Shown: positions 47,753 to 56,983 of the stretch, piece after piece | How positions within the stretch are numbered: position 1 is the first letter of the stretch | How the letters are laid out: each line of letters starts with the position of its first letter | From: Phycisphaerae bacterium | GTDB taxonomy: Bacteria > Planctomycetota > Phycisphaerae > Phycisphaerales > UBA1924 | Direction of reading: 5' to 3' | Length of the DNA: 57,932 bases | Assembly (NCBI GenBank): GCA_002706885.1 | Contig: PAKY01000031.1 | Location: 1-57,932 of the forward strand | Notes under the pieces: model-generated | Seen by the model: only the letters and a program-made list of their open reading frames with translations | The model's database searches: none | Told to the model about the DNA's origin: nothing | Program-made: the position numbers and the translations under genes

Positions 47753-48397
47753 ATGGCGAGCAGACTGTCCGAGATGAAGGGCATGATCGGGGACTACCTC
47801 CCCGGACTGCCCCGTTCGGCGCCGCGGTTCGTGACCGAGGACGGCACGCGTGTGTTTGGCGTCATCGCGACGTTCAGCACGACGCCCGCCGTCGTCCACG
47901 CCGCGGAGTTGGTCCGGGACGCGGGGTACCGCAAGTGGGACCTCAACAGCCCCTTCCCGATCCACGACATCGAGAACTCGATGGGGTTCCGCAAGACACA
48001 GCTCCCGTACCACGTGTTCGGGGCGGCGATGTTCGGCGTGCTCCTCGCTGCGGCGCTCCAGTGGTTCACCAACCACTTCGACTACCAGACGGGCGAGGGC
48101 TTCGGCTACATCGTCCAGGGCAAGCCCACCTCGGCGTGGGAGGCGTACGTGCCGATCATGTTCGAGCTCGGCGTGCTGCACGCAGCGTTCGCGGCGCTGT
48201 TCGGGATGCTGATGCTCAATGGGTTGCCGCGGTGGAACCACCCGCTCTTCTCGAGCGAGTCGTTCCTGCGGACGAGCGACGACCGGTTCGTCATCGGCAT
48301 CGAGGCGAACGACCCCTCGTTCGATCCGGAGGCGACCAAGCGGTTGCTCGAGGAGGCGGGGGCGGAGACGGTCGAACTGATCGAGGAGGACGCGTGA
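47753..48397 (+). CDS. actD: Alternative complex III subunit ActD (DUF3341)
   Basis: 214 residues with two membrane helices ('YHVFGAAMFGVLLAAALQWFTN' region and 'MFELGVLHAAFAALFGMLML'). Typical DUF3341 pattern: an N-terminal soluble domain with 'DAGYRKWDLNSPFPIHDIENSMGF' and a C-terminal 'DDRFVIGIEANDPSFDPEATKRLLEEAGAE'. It joins ActC in the membrane part. Its stop overlaps the actE start (TGATG). Confidence 0.94.
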   Translation: MASRLSEMKGMIGDYLPGLPRSAPRFVTEDGTRVFGVIATFSTTPAVVHAAELVRDAGYRKWDLNSPFPIHDIENSMGFRKTQLPYHVFGAAMFGVLLAAALQWFTNHFDYQTGEGFGYIVQGKPTSAWEAYVPIMFELGVLHAAFAALFGMLMLNGLPRWNHPLFSSESFLRTSDDRFVIGIEANDPSFDPEATKRLLEEAGAETVELIEEDA

Positions 48398-49188
48398 TGG
48401 GGCGTGCCCTGACGATCGCGATAACGGCCGCGGCGCTGGGTGTCGCCGCGGCGCCGATGGCCGGCTGCCGCGGTGAACGTACCGAGAAGCCGCCGCGCCG
48501 CTTCTTCCCGGACATGGACGACCAGCAGCGCTGGGATCCGCAGGAGAAGACCGAGTTCTTCGTTGACCACCGCACCACACGCCCGGCGCCCGCGAACACG
48601 GTGGCGTTCGGGTCGGCGAGCATGGATCCCGAAGCCGTCGAGGGCGAGGCGTGGGCCGAGTGGTTCGTGAACCAGCGGACGGACTTCCTTGCCTCGGATG
48701 ACGCGGTCTACCGCGGGCAGTCGGGCGAGGGCGAGTGGATCGATCGGATCCCGGTCCCCGTGACGCGCGAGCTGATCGAGGGCGGGCAGAAGAACTTCGG
48801 GATCTACTGCGCGACGTGCCACGGCCTCCAGGGCGACGGCAAGGGCATGGTCGCGGCGAGGTGGAGCTACCCGGTTCCCAGCATCGTCGGCGGTATCTAT
48901 GCCGACCGTTCGAACGCGAAGGGCATCGACGGGTACCTCTGGCATGTCGCCCGTGAGGGCGTCTGGGACCCCGCGACGGGCGCGAACAAGATGCCGTCCT
49001 ACAAGCACGTGCTCTCCGAGCGCGAGGCGTGGGGTGTGGTCGCTTATCTCCGCGCTCTGCAGCGCGCCGGCGCCGCGGGCGAGGGCGACCTGACGCAGCA
49101 GGAACGCGACACGCTCGTTGCGCGGGTCGGCGGCGAGGCTTCGGCGGTCGCGTCCGTCGGGGATGACAACGCGGAGGGCTCGCGGTGA
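48397..49188 (+). CDS. actE: Alternative complex III monoheme cytochrome c lipoprotein ActE
   Basis: 263 residues. Lipoprotein signal ending 'APMAGC' (Cys24), then a mono-heme cytochrome c domain with 'YCATCHGLQGDGKG' and a likely axial Met in 'ANKMPSYKHVLSEREAWGVVAYLRAL'. It passes electrons from the complex toward the oxidase. GGAGGA six bases before ATG 48397 and the TGATG overlap with actD fix the start. The last four bases overlap actF. Confidence 0.94.
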   Translation: MGRALTIAITAAALGVAAAPMAGCRGERTEKPPRRFFPDMDDQQRWDPQEKTEFFVDHRTTRPAPANTVAFGSASMDPEAVEGEAWAEWFVNQRTDFLASDDAVYRGQSGEGEWIDRIPVPVTRELIEGGQKNFGIYCATCHGLQGDGKGMVAARWSYPVPSIVGGIYADRSNAKGIDGYLWHVAREGVWDPATGANKMPSYKHVLSEREAWGVVAYLRALQRAGAAGEGDLTQQERDTLVARVGGEASAVASVGDDNAEGSR

Positions 49189-50588
49189 CGCACGTTCATG
49201 TACATGAAGAGCACGGCGGTCCGCGCATCGAGAGTGGCTACAGCGGCGTTGTGACGCCGCCGCCGCCCGCTGCCGACCACGGCGAAGGCCCCGTCATGAC
49301 CGACGCGGCCTACCAGAAGTATCTCGACAAGCTCGCGGCGCACCCGCTGCTTCGGGACGACAACGTCCGTCTCGCCGAGGGAGCGGGCAAGGGAATCGGC
49401 GCGGTGCTGATGGGCGTAGGGCTCATCGGGCTCGCCCTGACCGTTTTGCTGGCTTTCGTCTTCAACACGACGCACGCCCTCGCGGCGTACGAAGTCGGCG
49501 TGTTTACGGTGCTGGCGTGCTGTCTGGGCGCGCTCTTCCTCGTGATGCTGCTCAACATGCTGAACGCCTATTGGACGGCGACCATCAGGAGGCAGCTCGA
49601 GAACATCGCAAGCCTCGTCTGGGTGCCCTGGCTGCTGCTGCTCCCGGTGGCGGTCATCGAGGTGGTCAGCGGCGGTGTCCTGCTTCGGTGGATGGGCGAT
49701 GAGTACGCGGGCAACGTGCTTCTTGAGCACAAGGCGGCGTTCCTCAACTGGTTCGGCTTCCTTGTCCGCTACGCCATCTACGGCGTGATCTGGATCGTGC
49801 TCGCCAACGGCGTGCTGGGCGTCATCCCGGGCGTGTGCTCCCTCAGCCGCGAGCAGGACATCACGGGTGACCGCTGGCTGACGCGCCGGGCTCGGCGGAT
49901 GAGCGGGTTCGGTCTGCTGCTCTTCGCGTTGTCGGTGCCGCTGGCCTCGTTCGACTTCCTGATGTCGATGGACTTCCGCTTCTTCAGCACGATGTGGGGC
50001 GTCTACATCTTCGCGGGAGCGGTGATGAGCGCGATCGCGCTCACGGCCATTGTGCTCTCGGTGCTCCGGACGTTCGGACGACTGACCGGGGTGGTCACGG
50101 CCGAGCACTACCACGATCTGGGTAAGTTGATGTTCGCCTTCACCGTGTTCTGGGCGTACGTGGCGTTCAGCCAGTACTTCCTGATCTGGTACGGGAACAT
50201 CCCCGAGGAAACGAACTACTTCCTGCACCGCACGACCGGCGACTGGCAGCCGCTCGCGACGATCATCGTGATCGGTCACTTCATCGTGCCGTTCTTTCTG
50301 CTCATCACGCGGAAGACCAAGCGGAACACGCTCGGCCTCGGCCTGATGGGTGCGTTCCTGCTTGTGATGCAGATTCTGGACCTTGTGTTCATCATCCGTC
50401 CCATGGTCTACGTCGAGCCGGGCGTTGAGGGACCGGGGTACGTCGGATGGGCGCTCGACGCGGTCGGGGTTATTGGTGTGCTGGCGTTGTTCGGCGGAGC
50501 TTTGATCGCCAAGATCGCGTCCGGCCCGCTGATCCCGCTCCGGGATCCGAGGCTCGCAAAGGCTCTGAAGCACAAGAACTACGTCTAG
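49185..50588 (+). CDS. actF: Alternative complex III subunit ActF (NrfD-like)
   Basis: 467-residue multi-helix membrane protein related to ActC. Family segments: 'HKAAFLNWFGFLVRYAIYGVIWI', 'LASFDFLMSMDFRFFSTMWGVYIFAGA', 'DLGKLMFAFTVFWAYVAFSQYFLIWYGNIPEET'. The N-terminus has an odd His stretch ('THVHVHEEHGG'). The GTG start overlaps actE (GTGA). It is the last canonical act gene here. Confidence 0.93.
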   Translation: MTHVHVHEEHGGPRIESGYSGVVTPPPPAADHGEGPVMTDAAYQKYLDKLAAHPLLRDDNVRLAEGAGKGIGAVLMGVGLIGLALTVLLAFVFNTTHALAAYEVGVFTVLACCLGALFLVMLLNMLNAYWTATIRRQLENIASLVWVPWLLLLPVAVIEVVSGGVLLRWMGDEYAGNVLLEHKAAFLNWFGFLVRYAIYGVIWIVLANGVLGVIPGVCSLSREQDITGDRWLTRRARRMSGFGLLLFALSVPLASFDFLMSMDFRFFSTMWGVYIFAGAVMSAIALTAIVLSVLRTFGRLTGVVTAEHYHDLGKLMFAFTVFWAYVAFSQYFLIWYGNIPEETNYFLHRTTGDWQPLATIIVIGHFIVPFFLLITRKTKRNTLGLGLMGAFLLVMQILDLVFIIRPMVYVEPGVEGPGYVGWALDAVGVIGVLALFGGALIAKIASGPLIPLRDPRLAKALKHKNYV

Positions 50589-50607
50589 GCGGCGCCGCGA
50601 TGGCGGG

Positions 50608-50635
50608 TTGACTGACGGAAACAGGCTGATACGTT
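50608..50635 (+). promoter_or_regulatory. Promoter candidate before the small membrane protein and oxidase genes
   Basis: TTGACT (50608-50613), 16-base spacer, TACGTT (50630-50635) with an upstream TG giving an extended -10 (TGATACGTT). It lies in the 122-base gap after actF and could drive the Sco-oxidase genes independently of the act operon. Confidence 0.4.
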
Positions 50636-50710
50636 CTGGTGAGATAGGAATTTTCCGGCACAGCGAGACTCCGAGACCCGACGGCGCTCGAATCGCGTGA
50701 GGACATGAGC

Positions 50711-51118
50711 ATGGCAGGCGATCACAGCATCGAGGCATCGGCCCACGGCCAGGACGACTGGTTCCGCCACTCCGCGGAAGAGGGGCTGCCCCAGGCCGAG
50801 CACGCGGCACACGTCAGCTCGCTCGGACTCGGCCTCGCGTTCGTGGTGACAACGTTCGGCGTCCTGGCGATGGTCATCGGGCTGTCGCTCTACTTCAACG
50901 CGTACACGACGCAGCTCAAGGCCACCCGGCACGAGGGCGTCGGTTCGGCTGAGAAGTACACCGAGTACCGCAACGCCGCATTGAAGACGATGCGCGAATC
51001 CAAGGCGGTCGATCGCGAAAACGGGGTGTACCGCGTCCCGGTGGATCGGGCCATGGACATCATCGTGGCCGAATACGGCGGCGCCGAGCAGGCGAACGTC
51101 GCGAGGGAGCTGGACTGA
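50711..51118 (+). CDS. Small single-pass membrane protein between act and oxidase genes
   Basis: 135 residues, unknown. A polar His/Asp-containing N-terminus (about 33 residues), one membrane helix ('SSLGLGLAFVVTTFGVLAMVIGLSLYF'), then a soluble tail with 'KYTEYRNAALKTMRESKAVDRENGVYRVPVDRAMDIIVAEY'-type segments. The tail looks constrained: the phrase 'GVYRVPVDRAM' is unlikely by chance. ATG 50711 has GAGG eight bases upstream; ATG 50705 is too close to it. The position between actF and sco suggests an assembly factor or extra subunit of the quinol oxidase chain; this is inference. Confidence 0.83.
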   Translation: MAGDHSIEASAHGQDDWFRHSAEEGLPQAEHAAHVSSLGLGLAFVVTTFGVLAMVIGLSLYFNAYTTQLKATRHEGVGSAEKYTEYRNAALKTMRESKAVDRENGVYRVPVDRAMDIIVAEYGGAEQANVARELD

Positions 51119-51123
51119 GCAGT

Positions 51124-52035
51124 ATGGCAGGCGGGGTCGTTCAACACCTTCGGGCGTGGCTGACCGGCGCGATTCTCGCGATCGGCGTGTCGCCGTGCGC
51201 CGCGCAGGTGCTCCGCGACACCCCACCCGAGGAGACCGAGGGCGTTGACGCGATCGAGCGTCTCGGCGAGCAGGTCCCGCTCCGTCTGATGTTCAAGAAC
51301 TCGCGGGGCGAGGACGTTCCGCTCGCGACCTATTTCGACGGCGAGAAGCCCGTCGTGCTCATGCTTGGCTACTACGGCTGCCCGGTGGTCTGCCCGACCA
51401 TCCTCAGCCTGATGACCGACTGCTTCAAGGAGCTCGACTACACGATCGGCGAGGACTACCGCGCCGTCGCGGTGAGCATCGACCCACGAGAGACGCCGAG
51501 CCACGCGCTCGCGGAGAAGAACAAGCAGGTCGCGGCGTACGGCCGAGGCGGGACCGAGGACCTTGAAGACGGTTGGGCGTTCCTCGTTGGTGAGGAAGAC
51601 CAGTCTCGGGCGCTCGCCGACGCGGTCGGCTACCAGTACAAGCAGCTCCCCAGCGGTGAGTACTCGCACCCCGTGGTCCTGACCATCCTCTCGCCCACCG
51701 GGAAGATCACGCGGTACATCTACGGCTTCGAGTACCCGCCCGACCAGGTGAAGCTCAGTCTGCTCGACGCGAGCGACGGCAAGATCGCCAAGAGTCTCGG
51801 TGATCGGATCCTGCACTACTGCTACCGCTACGACCCGAACGCGGGCGAGTACTCGGTCGAGGCAATGGCGGTGATGCGGATCGGGGGCATCCTGACCGTC
51901 ATCGGTCTCTCGGTGTTCCTCGGGCTGATGTTCGCGGGAGAGAAGGCCAGGCGTCATCTGGGCAGGCGTGACAAGCGGCAGAAGGACGACGAGTCGAGCG
52001 GCGCGGGCGCCGCGGCGGGGCAGGTGACGGCATGA
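51124..52035 (+). CDS. sco: Sco1/SenC copper chaperone
   Basis: 303 residues. Signal peptide, then a thioredoxin-like Sco domain with the copper motif CPVVC (Cys86, Cys90), 'RAVAVSIDPRETP' and the third ligand His in 'EYSHPVVLTILSPTGKITRYIYG'. It delivers copper to the CuA site of oxidase subunit II encoded next. Unlike simple Sco proteins it has a C-terminal membrane helix ('GGILTVIGLSVFLGLMFAG') and charged tail. The stop overlaps coxB by four bases. Confidence 0.94.
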   Translation: MAGGVVQHLRAWLTGAILAIGVSPCAAQVLRDTPPEETEGVDAIERLGEQVPLRLMFKNSRGEDVPLATYFDGEKPVVLMLGYYGCPVVCPTILSLMTDCFKELDYTIGEDYRAVAVSIDPRETPSHALAEKNKQVAAYGRGGTEDLEDGWAFLVGEEDQSRALADAVGYQYKQLPSGEYSHPVVLTILSPTGKITRYIYGFEYPPDQVKLSLLDASDGKIAKSLGDRILHYCYRYDPNAGEYSVEAMAVMRIGGILTVIGLSVFLGLMFAGEKARRHLGRRDKRQKDDESSGAGAAAGQVTA

Positions 52036-53333
52036 TGACCAGCGCGATCAGCGCGATGCAGGCGGGGATGGGCGCAGCGGCCACGGCGACCCCGGTCCAG
52101 CCGCTCAACCTTTACCACGGGATCGACGGCGTCACGGGTCGCCCCGCGACGGCGTTCGAGGAGCTGTTCTTCCGCAGCGGCGGCGCGACAGACGCGGCGC
52201 AGGCGGTCGATGGGCTCTACATGCTCATCTTCTGGTACAGCGCGGCCTTCTTCGTGCTCCTGATGTTCCTGATGGTCTACTGGGTCATCAAGTACCGCCG
52301 CCGTCCGGGCGTGCCCGCGCCGGTGAGCCCGAGCCACAACACGCTGCTCGAGATTGTCTGGACGGTCGTCCCGAGCTCGGCGTTGCTGGTCATCTTCTTC
52401 CTCGGGTTCTGGAACTACATCGATCGCCAGGTCGCCCACGGCGACGCGTACGAGCTCGCGATCAAGGCGAAGAAGTGGTCGTGGACGCCCGTGTACCACA
52501 ACGGCGCCTCGACCCAGTGGTTCCTCCCGACCGACGAGACGGTCGATCCGGTCACCGGTGACGTGACGAAGACGATCGTTGATTCGCCCGTCATCGTCGT
52601 GCCCGAGGACAGCAACATCCGTCTCACCATGAGTTCGACGGACGTGATCCACTCGTTCTGGATCCCGGACCTCCGTATCAAGGGCGACGTCTTCCCCAAC
52701 CGCTACACGGGCTACACGTTCCGTACGCCCAAGCTTGAGCCGGGGCAGCCGTACCAGGACCACTGGGTCTTCTGCGCCGAATACTGCGGAGACCAGCACG
52801 GCGCCATGGCGGCGGTCCTTCGTGTCATGCCGTCGGCCGACTTCGACCAGACCGTCTCCGGGTGGTCGGGCGCGCTGACCGGCGACAAGGTCGCGCAGGT
52901 CCAGGGCTGCTTCACGTGCCACTCGGTCGACGGCACGAACATGGCCGGCCCGACTTGGCTCGGTCTGTACGGTTCGTCCGGCACGTTCGACAACGCGCCG
53001 CCCATCGACTTCAAGGACGAGAACTACATTCGCGAGTCGATCCTCAATCCGAACGCGAAGCTGGTCTCGGGCCGCGCGGGCATGACGTCGTACGACGGTC
53101 TGCTGAGCGAGGCGGAACTCGACGCGCTCGTCTTCTACATCCGCGGGCTGAGCGACGCAGGACAGAAGGTCAACGAGGAGCTTGAGGCCGGCGGTGATGG
53201 TGGCGAAGCCTCCGACGCCGAAACCGGGGATGGCGAGAGCGACGAGGCGAGTGGGACAGAAGCAGCCGGCGACGACGCCCCGTCTGACGCGGGCGACGGC
53301 GAGAGCGACGAGCCGGCCGACGAGAATGGGTGA
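52032..53333 (+). CDS. coxB: caa3 cytochrome c oxidase subunit II with fused cytochrome c
   Basis: 433 residues. Two membrane helices, a cupredoxin domain with CuA ligands ('HSFWIPDL' His and 'FCAEYCGDQHGAM' Cys, Cys, His, Met), then a cytochrome c domain with 'CFTCHSVDGTNMAGPTW'. The fusion defines a caa3-type oxidase. The C-terminal ~55 residues are an Asp/Glu/Ser/Gly-rich tail with repeated 'GDGESDE', unusual for the family. It begins inside sco. Confidence 0.95.
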   Translation: MMTSAISAMQAGMGAAATATPVQPLNLYHGIDGVTGRPATAFEELFFRSGGATDAAQAVDGLYMLIFWYSAAFFVLLMFLMVYWVIKYRRRPGVPAPVSPSHNTLLEIVWTVVPSSALLVIFFLGFWNYIDRQVAHGDAYELAIKAKKWSWTPVYHNGASTQWFLPTDETVDPVTGDVTKTIVDSPVIVVPEDSNIRLTMSSTDVIHSFWIPDLRIKGDVFPNRYTGYTFRTPKLEPGQPYQDHWVFCAEYCGDQHGAMAAVLRVMPSADFDQTVSGWSGALTGDKVAQVQGCFTCHSVDGTNMAGPTWLGLYGSSGTFDNAPPIDFKDENYIRESILNPNAKLVSGRAGMTSYDGLLSEAELDALVFYIRGLSDAGQKVNEELEAGGDGGEASDAETGDGESDEASGTEAAGDDAPSDAGDGESDEPADENG

Positions 53334-53376
53334 ACCGGGGCGGCGCTGACGCCGGTCCGTGTGTGGAGCACGCAGC

Positions 53377-55182
53377 ATGTCAACGATCGACCGATCGACA
53401 GACCTGCCGATGGACGGCCACGGGGGTGGTCATCACGATGAGCCGTACCTGTCCTCGAAGGGCTCGTGGCTCGCGAACGTCCTGAACTGGGCGGTCACCG
53501 TCGATCACAAGAAGATCGGCGTGATGTACCTCTTCGCCGTGCTGTTCATGTTCTTCCTGGGTGGCGTGGCCGCGCTCGCGCTCCGGCTCGAGCTGCTCGA
53601 GCCCCCGCGTGTCATCGAGGGCGCCGACGGCGCCCGTCGAATCGTCGGGCAGCTCTTCGGCGCCGATCCCGAGGACGTCGCGGCAGGCAACAACATCTAC
53701 AACCGCCTGTTCAGCCTCCACGGCATCATCATGACGTTCATGTTCATCGTACCGAGCATCCCCGCGAGCCTCGGGAACTTCTTCCTGCCGCTCATGCTCG
53801 GCGCCAAGGACGTGGCGTTCCCCCGACTGAACCTCCTGAGTTGGTACATCTACGTCTTCGGCTCGATCTTCGGCGTCCTCGCGATCATCATGGGCGGCGT
53901 TGACACCGGGTGGACGTTCTACACGCCTTATTCGACGACGACCGACGCGGACCACATGCGCGTGTTCCTTATCGTGTTCGCGGCGTTCATCCTCGGTTTC
54001 AGCTCGATCCTCACCGGACTGAACTTCATCGTTACGGTGCACAAGCTCCGGGCGCCTGGCATGGGCTGGTTCGACATGCCCCTGTTCATCTGGGCGCTGT
54101 ACGCGACGAGCATCATCCAGGTTCTCGCGACCCCGGTCATCGGCATCGCGATGATGCTCCTGATGCTCGAGCGCGTGCTTCACATCGGCATCTTCGACCC
54201 GGGCATGGGCGGCGATCCGCTGCTCTTTCAGCACTTCTTCTGGTTCTACAGCCACCCGGTGGTCTACGTGATGATCCTCCCGGGCATGGGCATCATCTCC
54301 GAACTCCTCGCCGTTCACGCCCGCAAGCACATCTTCGGCTACCGCGCCATCGCGTTCAGCTCGATCGGCATCGCGGGCGTGAGCTTCATCGTGTGGGGCC
54401 ACCACATGTTCACCGCCCTCGGTGAGCTCGCGGCGATGCTCTTCAGCGCGATGACCTTCCTCGTGGCAATCCCGACCGCGATCAAGGTCTTCAACTGGAT
54501 CGCGACGCTCTACAAGGGCTCGATCGTCGTCAACACGCCGATGCTCTACGCCCTCGCATTCCTCTTCCTGTTCTCGATCGGCGGGCTCACGGGTCTGCCC
54601 CTCGGCGCCCTCGCGACCGACCTGCACCTCCACGACAGCTACTTCGTGGTGGCTCACTTCCACTACGTCATGATGGGCGGCACGGTGATCGCATTCATCG
54701 GCGGCATCCACCACTGGTGGCCGAAGATGTTCGGGCGGATGTACAACGAGAAGGCGGGCATCCTCGGGTGCGTCATTGTCTTCGTCGGCTTCAACATTAC
54801 GTTCTTCACGCAGTTCATCCTGGGCACGCAGGGCATGCCGCGGCGTTACGCGGACTACGTCGACGAGTTCCAGACCATGCACGTCATCTCGACGGTCGGG
54901 TCGTGGCTCATCGGTCTGGGCTTCCTGATCCACCTCGTGAACTTCATCCACAGCCTCCTCCTCGGGCCGAAGGCGCCGCCGAACCCGTGGGGTGGCCTGA
55001 CCCTCGAGTGGGAGGCCGAGAGCCCGCCGCTCGAGCACAACTTCCACAGCGAGCCGCTCGTGAAGCACGGCCCGTACGACTTCGAGAAGGTCGTCCCGCC
55101 GCACTGTTCGGAGGAGGACTTCCCCCTCCCCCGTGCGCACGGCGCGCCCGATCCGAAGTCCCTGACGAGTTTCAACGGCTAA
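53377..55182 (+). CDS. coxA: Cytochrome c oxidase subunit I, A2-type
   Basis: 601-residue catalytic subunit carrying heme a, heme a3 and CuB. His ligands occur in '[11 protein letters not shown]', '[16 protein letters not shown]' (His293, cross-linked Tyr297), 'WGHHMFT' and '[17 protein letters not shown]'. The motif Tyr291-Ser292-His-Pro-Val replaces the Glu of GHPEVY, which marks the A2 subtype known from Rhodothermus caa3. The N-terminus has a His-rich stretch ('GHGGGHH'). ATG 53377 has GGAG nine bases upstream. Confidence 0.97.
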   Translation: MSTIDRSTDLPMDGHGGGHHDEPYLSSKGSWLANVLNWAVTVDHKKIGVMYLFAVLFMFFLGGVAALALRLELLEPPRVIEGADGARRIVGQLFGADPEDVAAGNNIYNRLFSLHGIIMTFMFIVPSIPASLGNFFLPLMLGAKDVAFPRLNLLSWYIYVFGSIFGVLAIIMGGVDTGWTFYTPYSTTTDADHMRVFLIVFAAFILGFSSILTGLNFIVTVHKLRAPGMGWFDMPLFIWALYATSIIQVLATPVIGIAMMLLMLERVLHIGIFDPGMGGDPLLFQHFFWFYSHPVVYVMILPGMGIISELLAVHARKHIFGYRAIAFSSIGIAGVSFIVWGHHMFTALGELAAMLFSAMTFLVAIPTAIKVFNWIATLYKGSIVVNTPMLYALAFLFLFSIGGLTGLPLGALATDLHLHDSYFVVAHFHYVMMGGTVIAFIGGIHHWWPKMFGRMYNEKAGILGCVIVFVGFNITFFTQFILGTQGMPRRYADYVDEFQTMHVISTVGSWLIGLGFLIHLVNFIHSLLLGPKAPPNPWGGLTLEWEAESPPLEHNFHSEPLVKHGPYDFEKVVPPHCSEEDFPLPRAHGAPDPKSLTSFNG

Positions 55183-55200
55183 GACCCCGGGAGCGACGAC

Positions 55201-55890
55201 GTGACGACGATCGACCCATCCGCCGTCCGCAACGAGGGCAAGCCGCTGCCTCGCTGGAAGACGTACGTCCAGGGGCATCATTGGCGAAACGCCGAGGACG
55301 AGTTCGACGCCGCGAAGTTCGGCATGTGGCTCTTCCTTGCCACCGAGATCCTGCTCTTCGCGGGCATCTTCGTGGGGTACGGTCTGCTGCGTCTCAAGCA
55401 CCCCGAGGCGTTCATAAACGGCTCCGGCTACCTCAGCGCGAAGATCGGCCTGATCAACACGATCGTGCTGCTCATCTCGAGCTTCACGGTCGCGATGGCG
55501 GTCCGCTGCGCTCAGCTCAACCAGCAGCTCTGGCTGAAGATCAACATCGTCATCACGGTCATCTGCGCCGCGGCGTTCTTCACCATCAAGCTCGCGTTCG
55601 AGTACGTCCCGAAGTGGAGCGAGGGCAAGCGGCCCGGCGTGCTCTTCAGCTACCCGTACGCGACTGACCCGCACGAGCCGCTGTGGTGGGGGGTCTATTA
55701 CACGGGCACCGCGATCCACGCTCTCCACGTGATCATCGGCGCGGGCCTGCTGATCTGGGTGTTCGTCCGCTCGTTCAAGAAGATCTACGGGCCGACCAAC
55801 TACGCGATGGTCGAGAACGCGGGCCTGTATTGGCACCTCGTCGACCTGGTCTGGATCTTCCTGTTCCCGCTGCTGTACCTGATCCACTGA
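55201..55890 (+). CDS. coxC: Cytochrome c oxidase subunit III
   Basis: 229-residue membrane protein with five helices, as in the shorter bacterial subunit III. Markers: 'KFGMWLFLATEILLFAGIFVGYGLLR', 'WWGVYYTGTAIHALHVIIGAGLLIWV' and 'YWHLVDLVWIFLFPLLYLIH', the last being the diagnostic C-terminal helix. GTG 55201 has GGGAG upstream. It follows coxA by 18 bases. Confidence 0.95.
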   Translation: MTTIDPSAVRNEGKPLPRWKTYVQGHHWRNAEDEFDAAKFGMWLFLATEILLFAGIFVGYGLLRLKHPEAFINGSGYLSAKIGLINTIVLLISSFTVAMAVRCAQLNQQLWLKINIVITVICAAAFFTIKLAFEYVPKWSEGKRPGVLFSYPYATDPHEPLWWGVYYTGTAIHALHVIIGAGLLIWVFVRSFKKIYGPTNYAMVENAGLYWHLVDLVWIFLFPLLYLIH

Positions 55891-55909
55891 TCGCCGGAGA
55901 CACGAAGCC

Positions 55910-56983
55910 ATGACCTTCCAGGCGCCCAACCCCGGCGACTCGAGCTACGACCCGGCAGACCCGCACGGCTTCCACAAGGACGCCGAGGGTCACGACGCCC
56001 ACCACCAGCACCACGTCTCAAGCTGGAAGCTGCTGGTTGGCGTGCTCATCGCGTTGCTCTTCTTCACCGTTTTCACGGTGAACGTCGCGCAGGGCGAGTC
56101 GTTCCTGATGGGCCGGGACTTCCCGATCACGCAGCTCTGGAACGTGATCATCGCGATGTCGATCGCGACCATCAAGGCGTTGCTCGTCTGCCTCTACTTC
56201 ATGCACCTGCGCCACGACAACCCGCTCAACTCGTTCGTTCTGCTCTTCACGATCGCGACCCTCGGCGTGTTCCTGATGTTCACCGCGACCGACACGGGCT
56301 CGCGAGCGATGGTGAACCCCTTCAAGGCCGAGGTCCTCACCGCGGGCGGCACCGGCGAGGGCATGGTCCGCAAGGATGGACGCAACATCGCTGGCCCGAT
56401 CGTCGCGCAGGCCAGGCGAGAGGCCATCGAGGACAAGGCGGCGGAGATCGCCGCTTCGCATGGGCGCGAGGAGCCGAACGAGGACGACCTCTACGACGCC
56501 TCCGAGTACATCTGGTTCCACCTCTACGACGCGAAGGCTGAGCACAGCCACCACAAGCCGGTTGCGTGGACATTCGACGACAACCCCGACGACGACAACA
56601 CGCGATGGCACGACCGCTGGATGGCCGCGGGCGGTCCTGAGCGTGTCGCCCACGGGGGAGCTCATGGCGGTCACGCCGATGACCATCACGGCGATGACCA
56701 TCACGGCGATGACCACGCGGACGCTCACCACGAAGATGATCATGCGTCAGACGATCACGGGGCCCAGCACGAGCCGATGGTCAGCACGGCGAGCCGATCG
56801 GTGCCGCGGTACGGCCTGACGCCCGGGCTCTTCGATCCGCCGCACGGTGACCATCACGAGGATCACGGCGGACACGATGACGCGCATGATGCCCACGGCC
56901 ACGACGAGCACAACGCCGACGATGGCCACGCGGCGCCAGCCGATGCTCACGGAGATGACGATCACGGCTCCGGCGGACACTGA
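55910..56983 (+). CDS. ctaF: Oxidase subunit IV-like protein with long His-rich C-terminus
   Basis: 357 residues. Residues about 35-130 form three helices of the prokaryotic cytochrome c oxidase subunit IV family ('KLLVGVLIALLFFTVFTVNVA', 'NVIIAMSIATIKALLVCLYFMHLRHDNPLN', 'LLFTIATLGVFLMF'). The family is normally about 100 residues. The extra part has a soluble segment with 'DASEYIWFHLYDAKAEHSHHKP' and a ~120-residue tail dominated by His, Asp and Gly, encoded in part by tandem 15-base repeats. Its last 29 bases overlap the next gene. Confidence 0.88.
   Translation: MTFQAPNPGDSSYDPADPHGFHKDAEGHDAHHQHHVSSWKLLVGVLIALLFFTVFTVNVAQGESFLMGRDFPITQLWNVIIAMSIATIKALLVCLYFMHLRHDNPLNSFVLLFTIATLGVFLMFTATDTGSRAMVNPFKAEVLTAGGTGEGMVRKDGRNIAGPIVAQARREAIEDKAAEIAASHGREEPNEDDLYDASEYIWFHLYDAKAEHSHHKPVAWTFDDNPDDDNTRWHDRWMAAGGPERVAHGGAHGGHADDHHGDDHHGDDHADAHHEDDHASDDHGAQHEPMVSTASRSVPRYGLTPGLFDPPHGDHHEDHGGHDDAHDAHGHDEHNADDGHAAPADAHGDDDHGSGGH
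56678..56722 (+). repeat. 15-base tandem repeat in the His-rich tail
   Basis: GATGACCATCACGGC occurs twice in perfect tandem (56678-56707), followed by a diverged third copy. Encodes Asp-Asp-His-His-Gly units of the subunit IV tail. Confidence 0.75.

Noticed and set aside
53380-55929. 849-residue open frame antisense to coxA and coxC
   Set aside because: Shadow frame caused by GC-rich third positions; composition dominated by Glu/Arg/Asp/Val, no motif.
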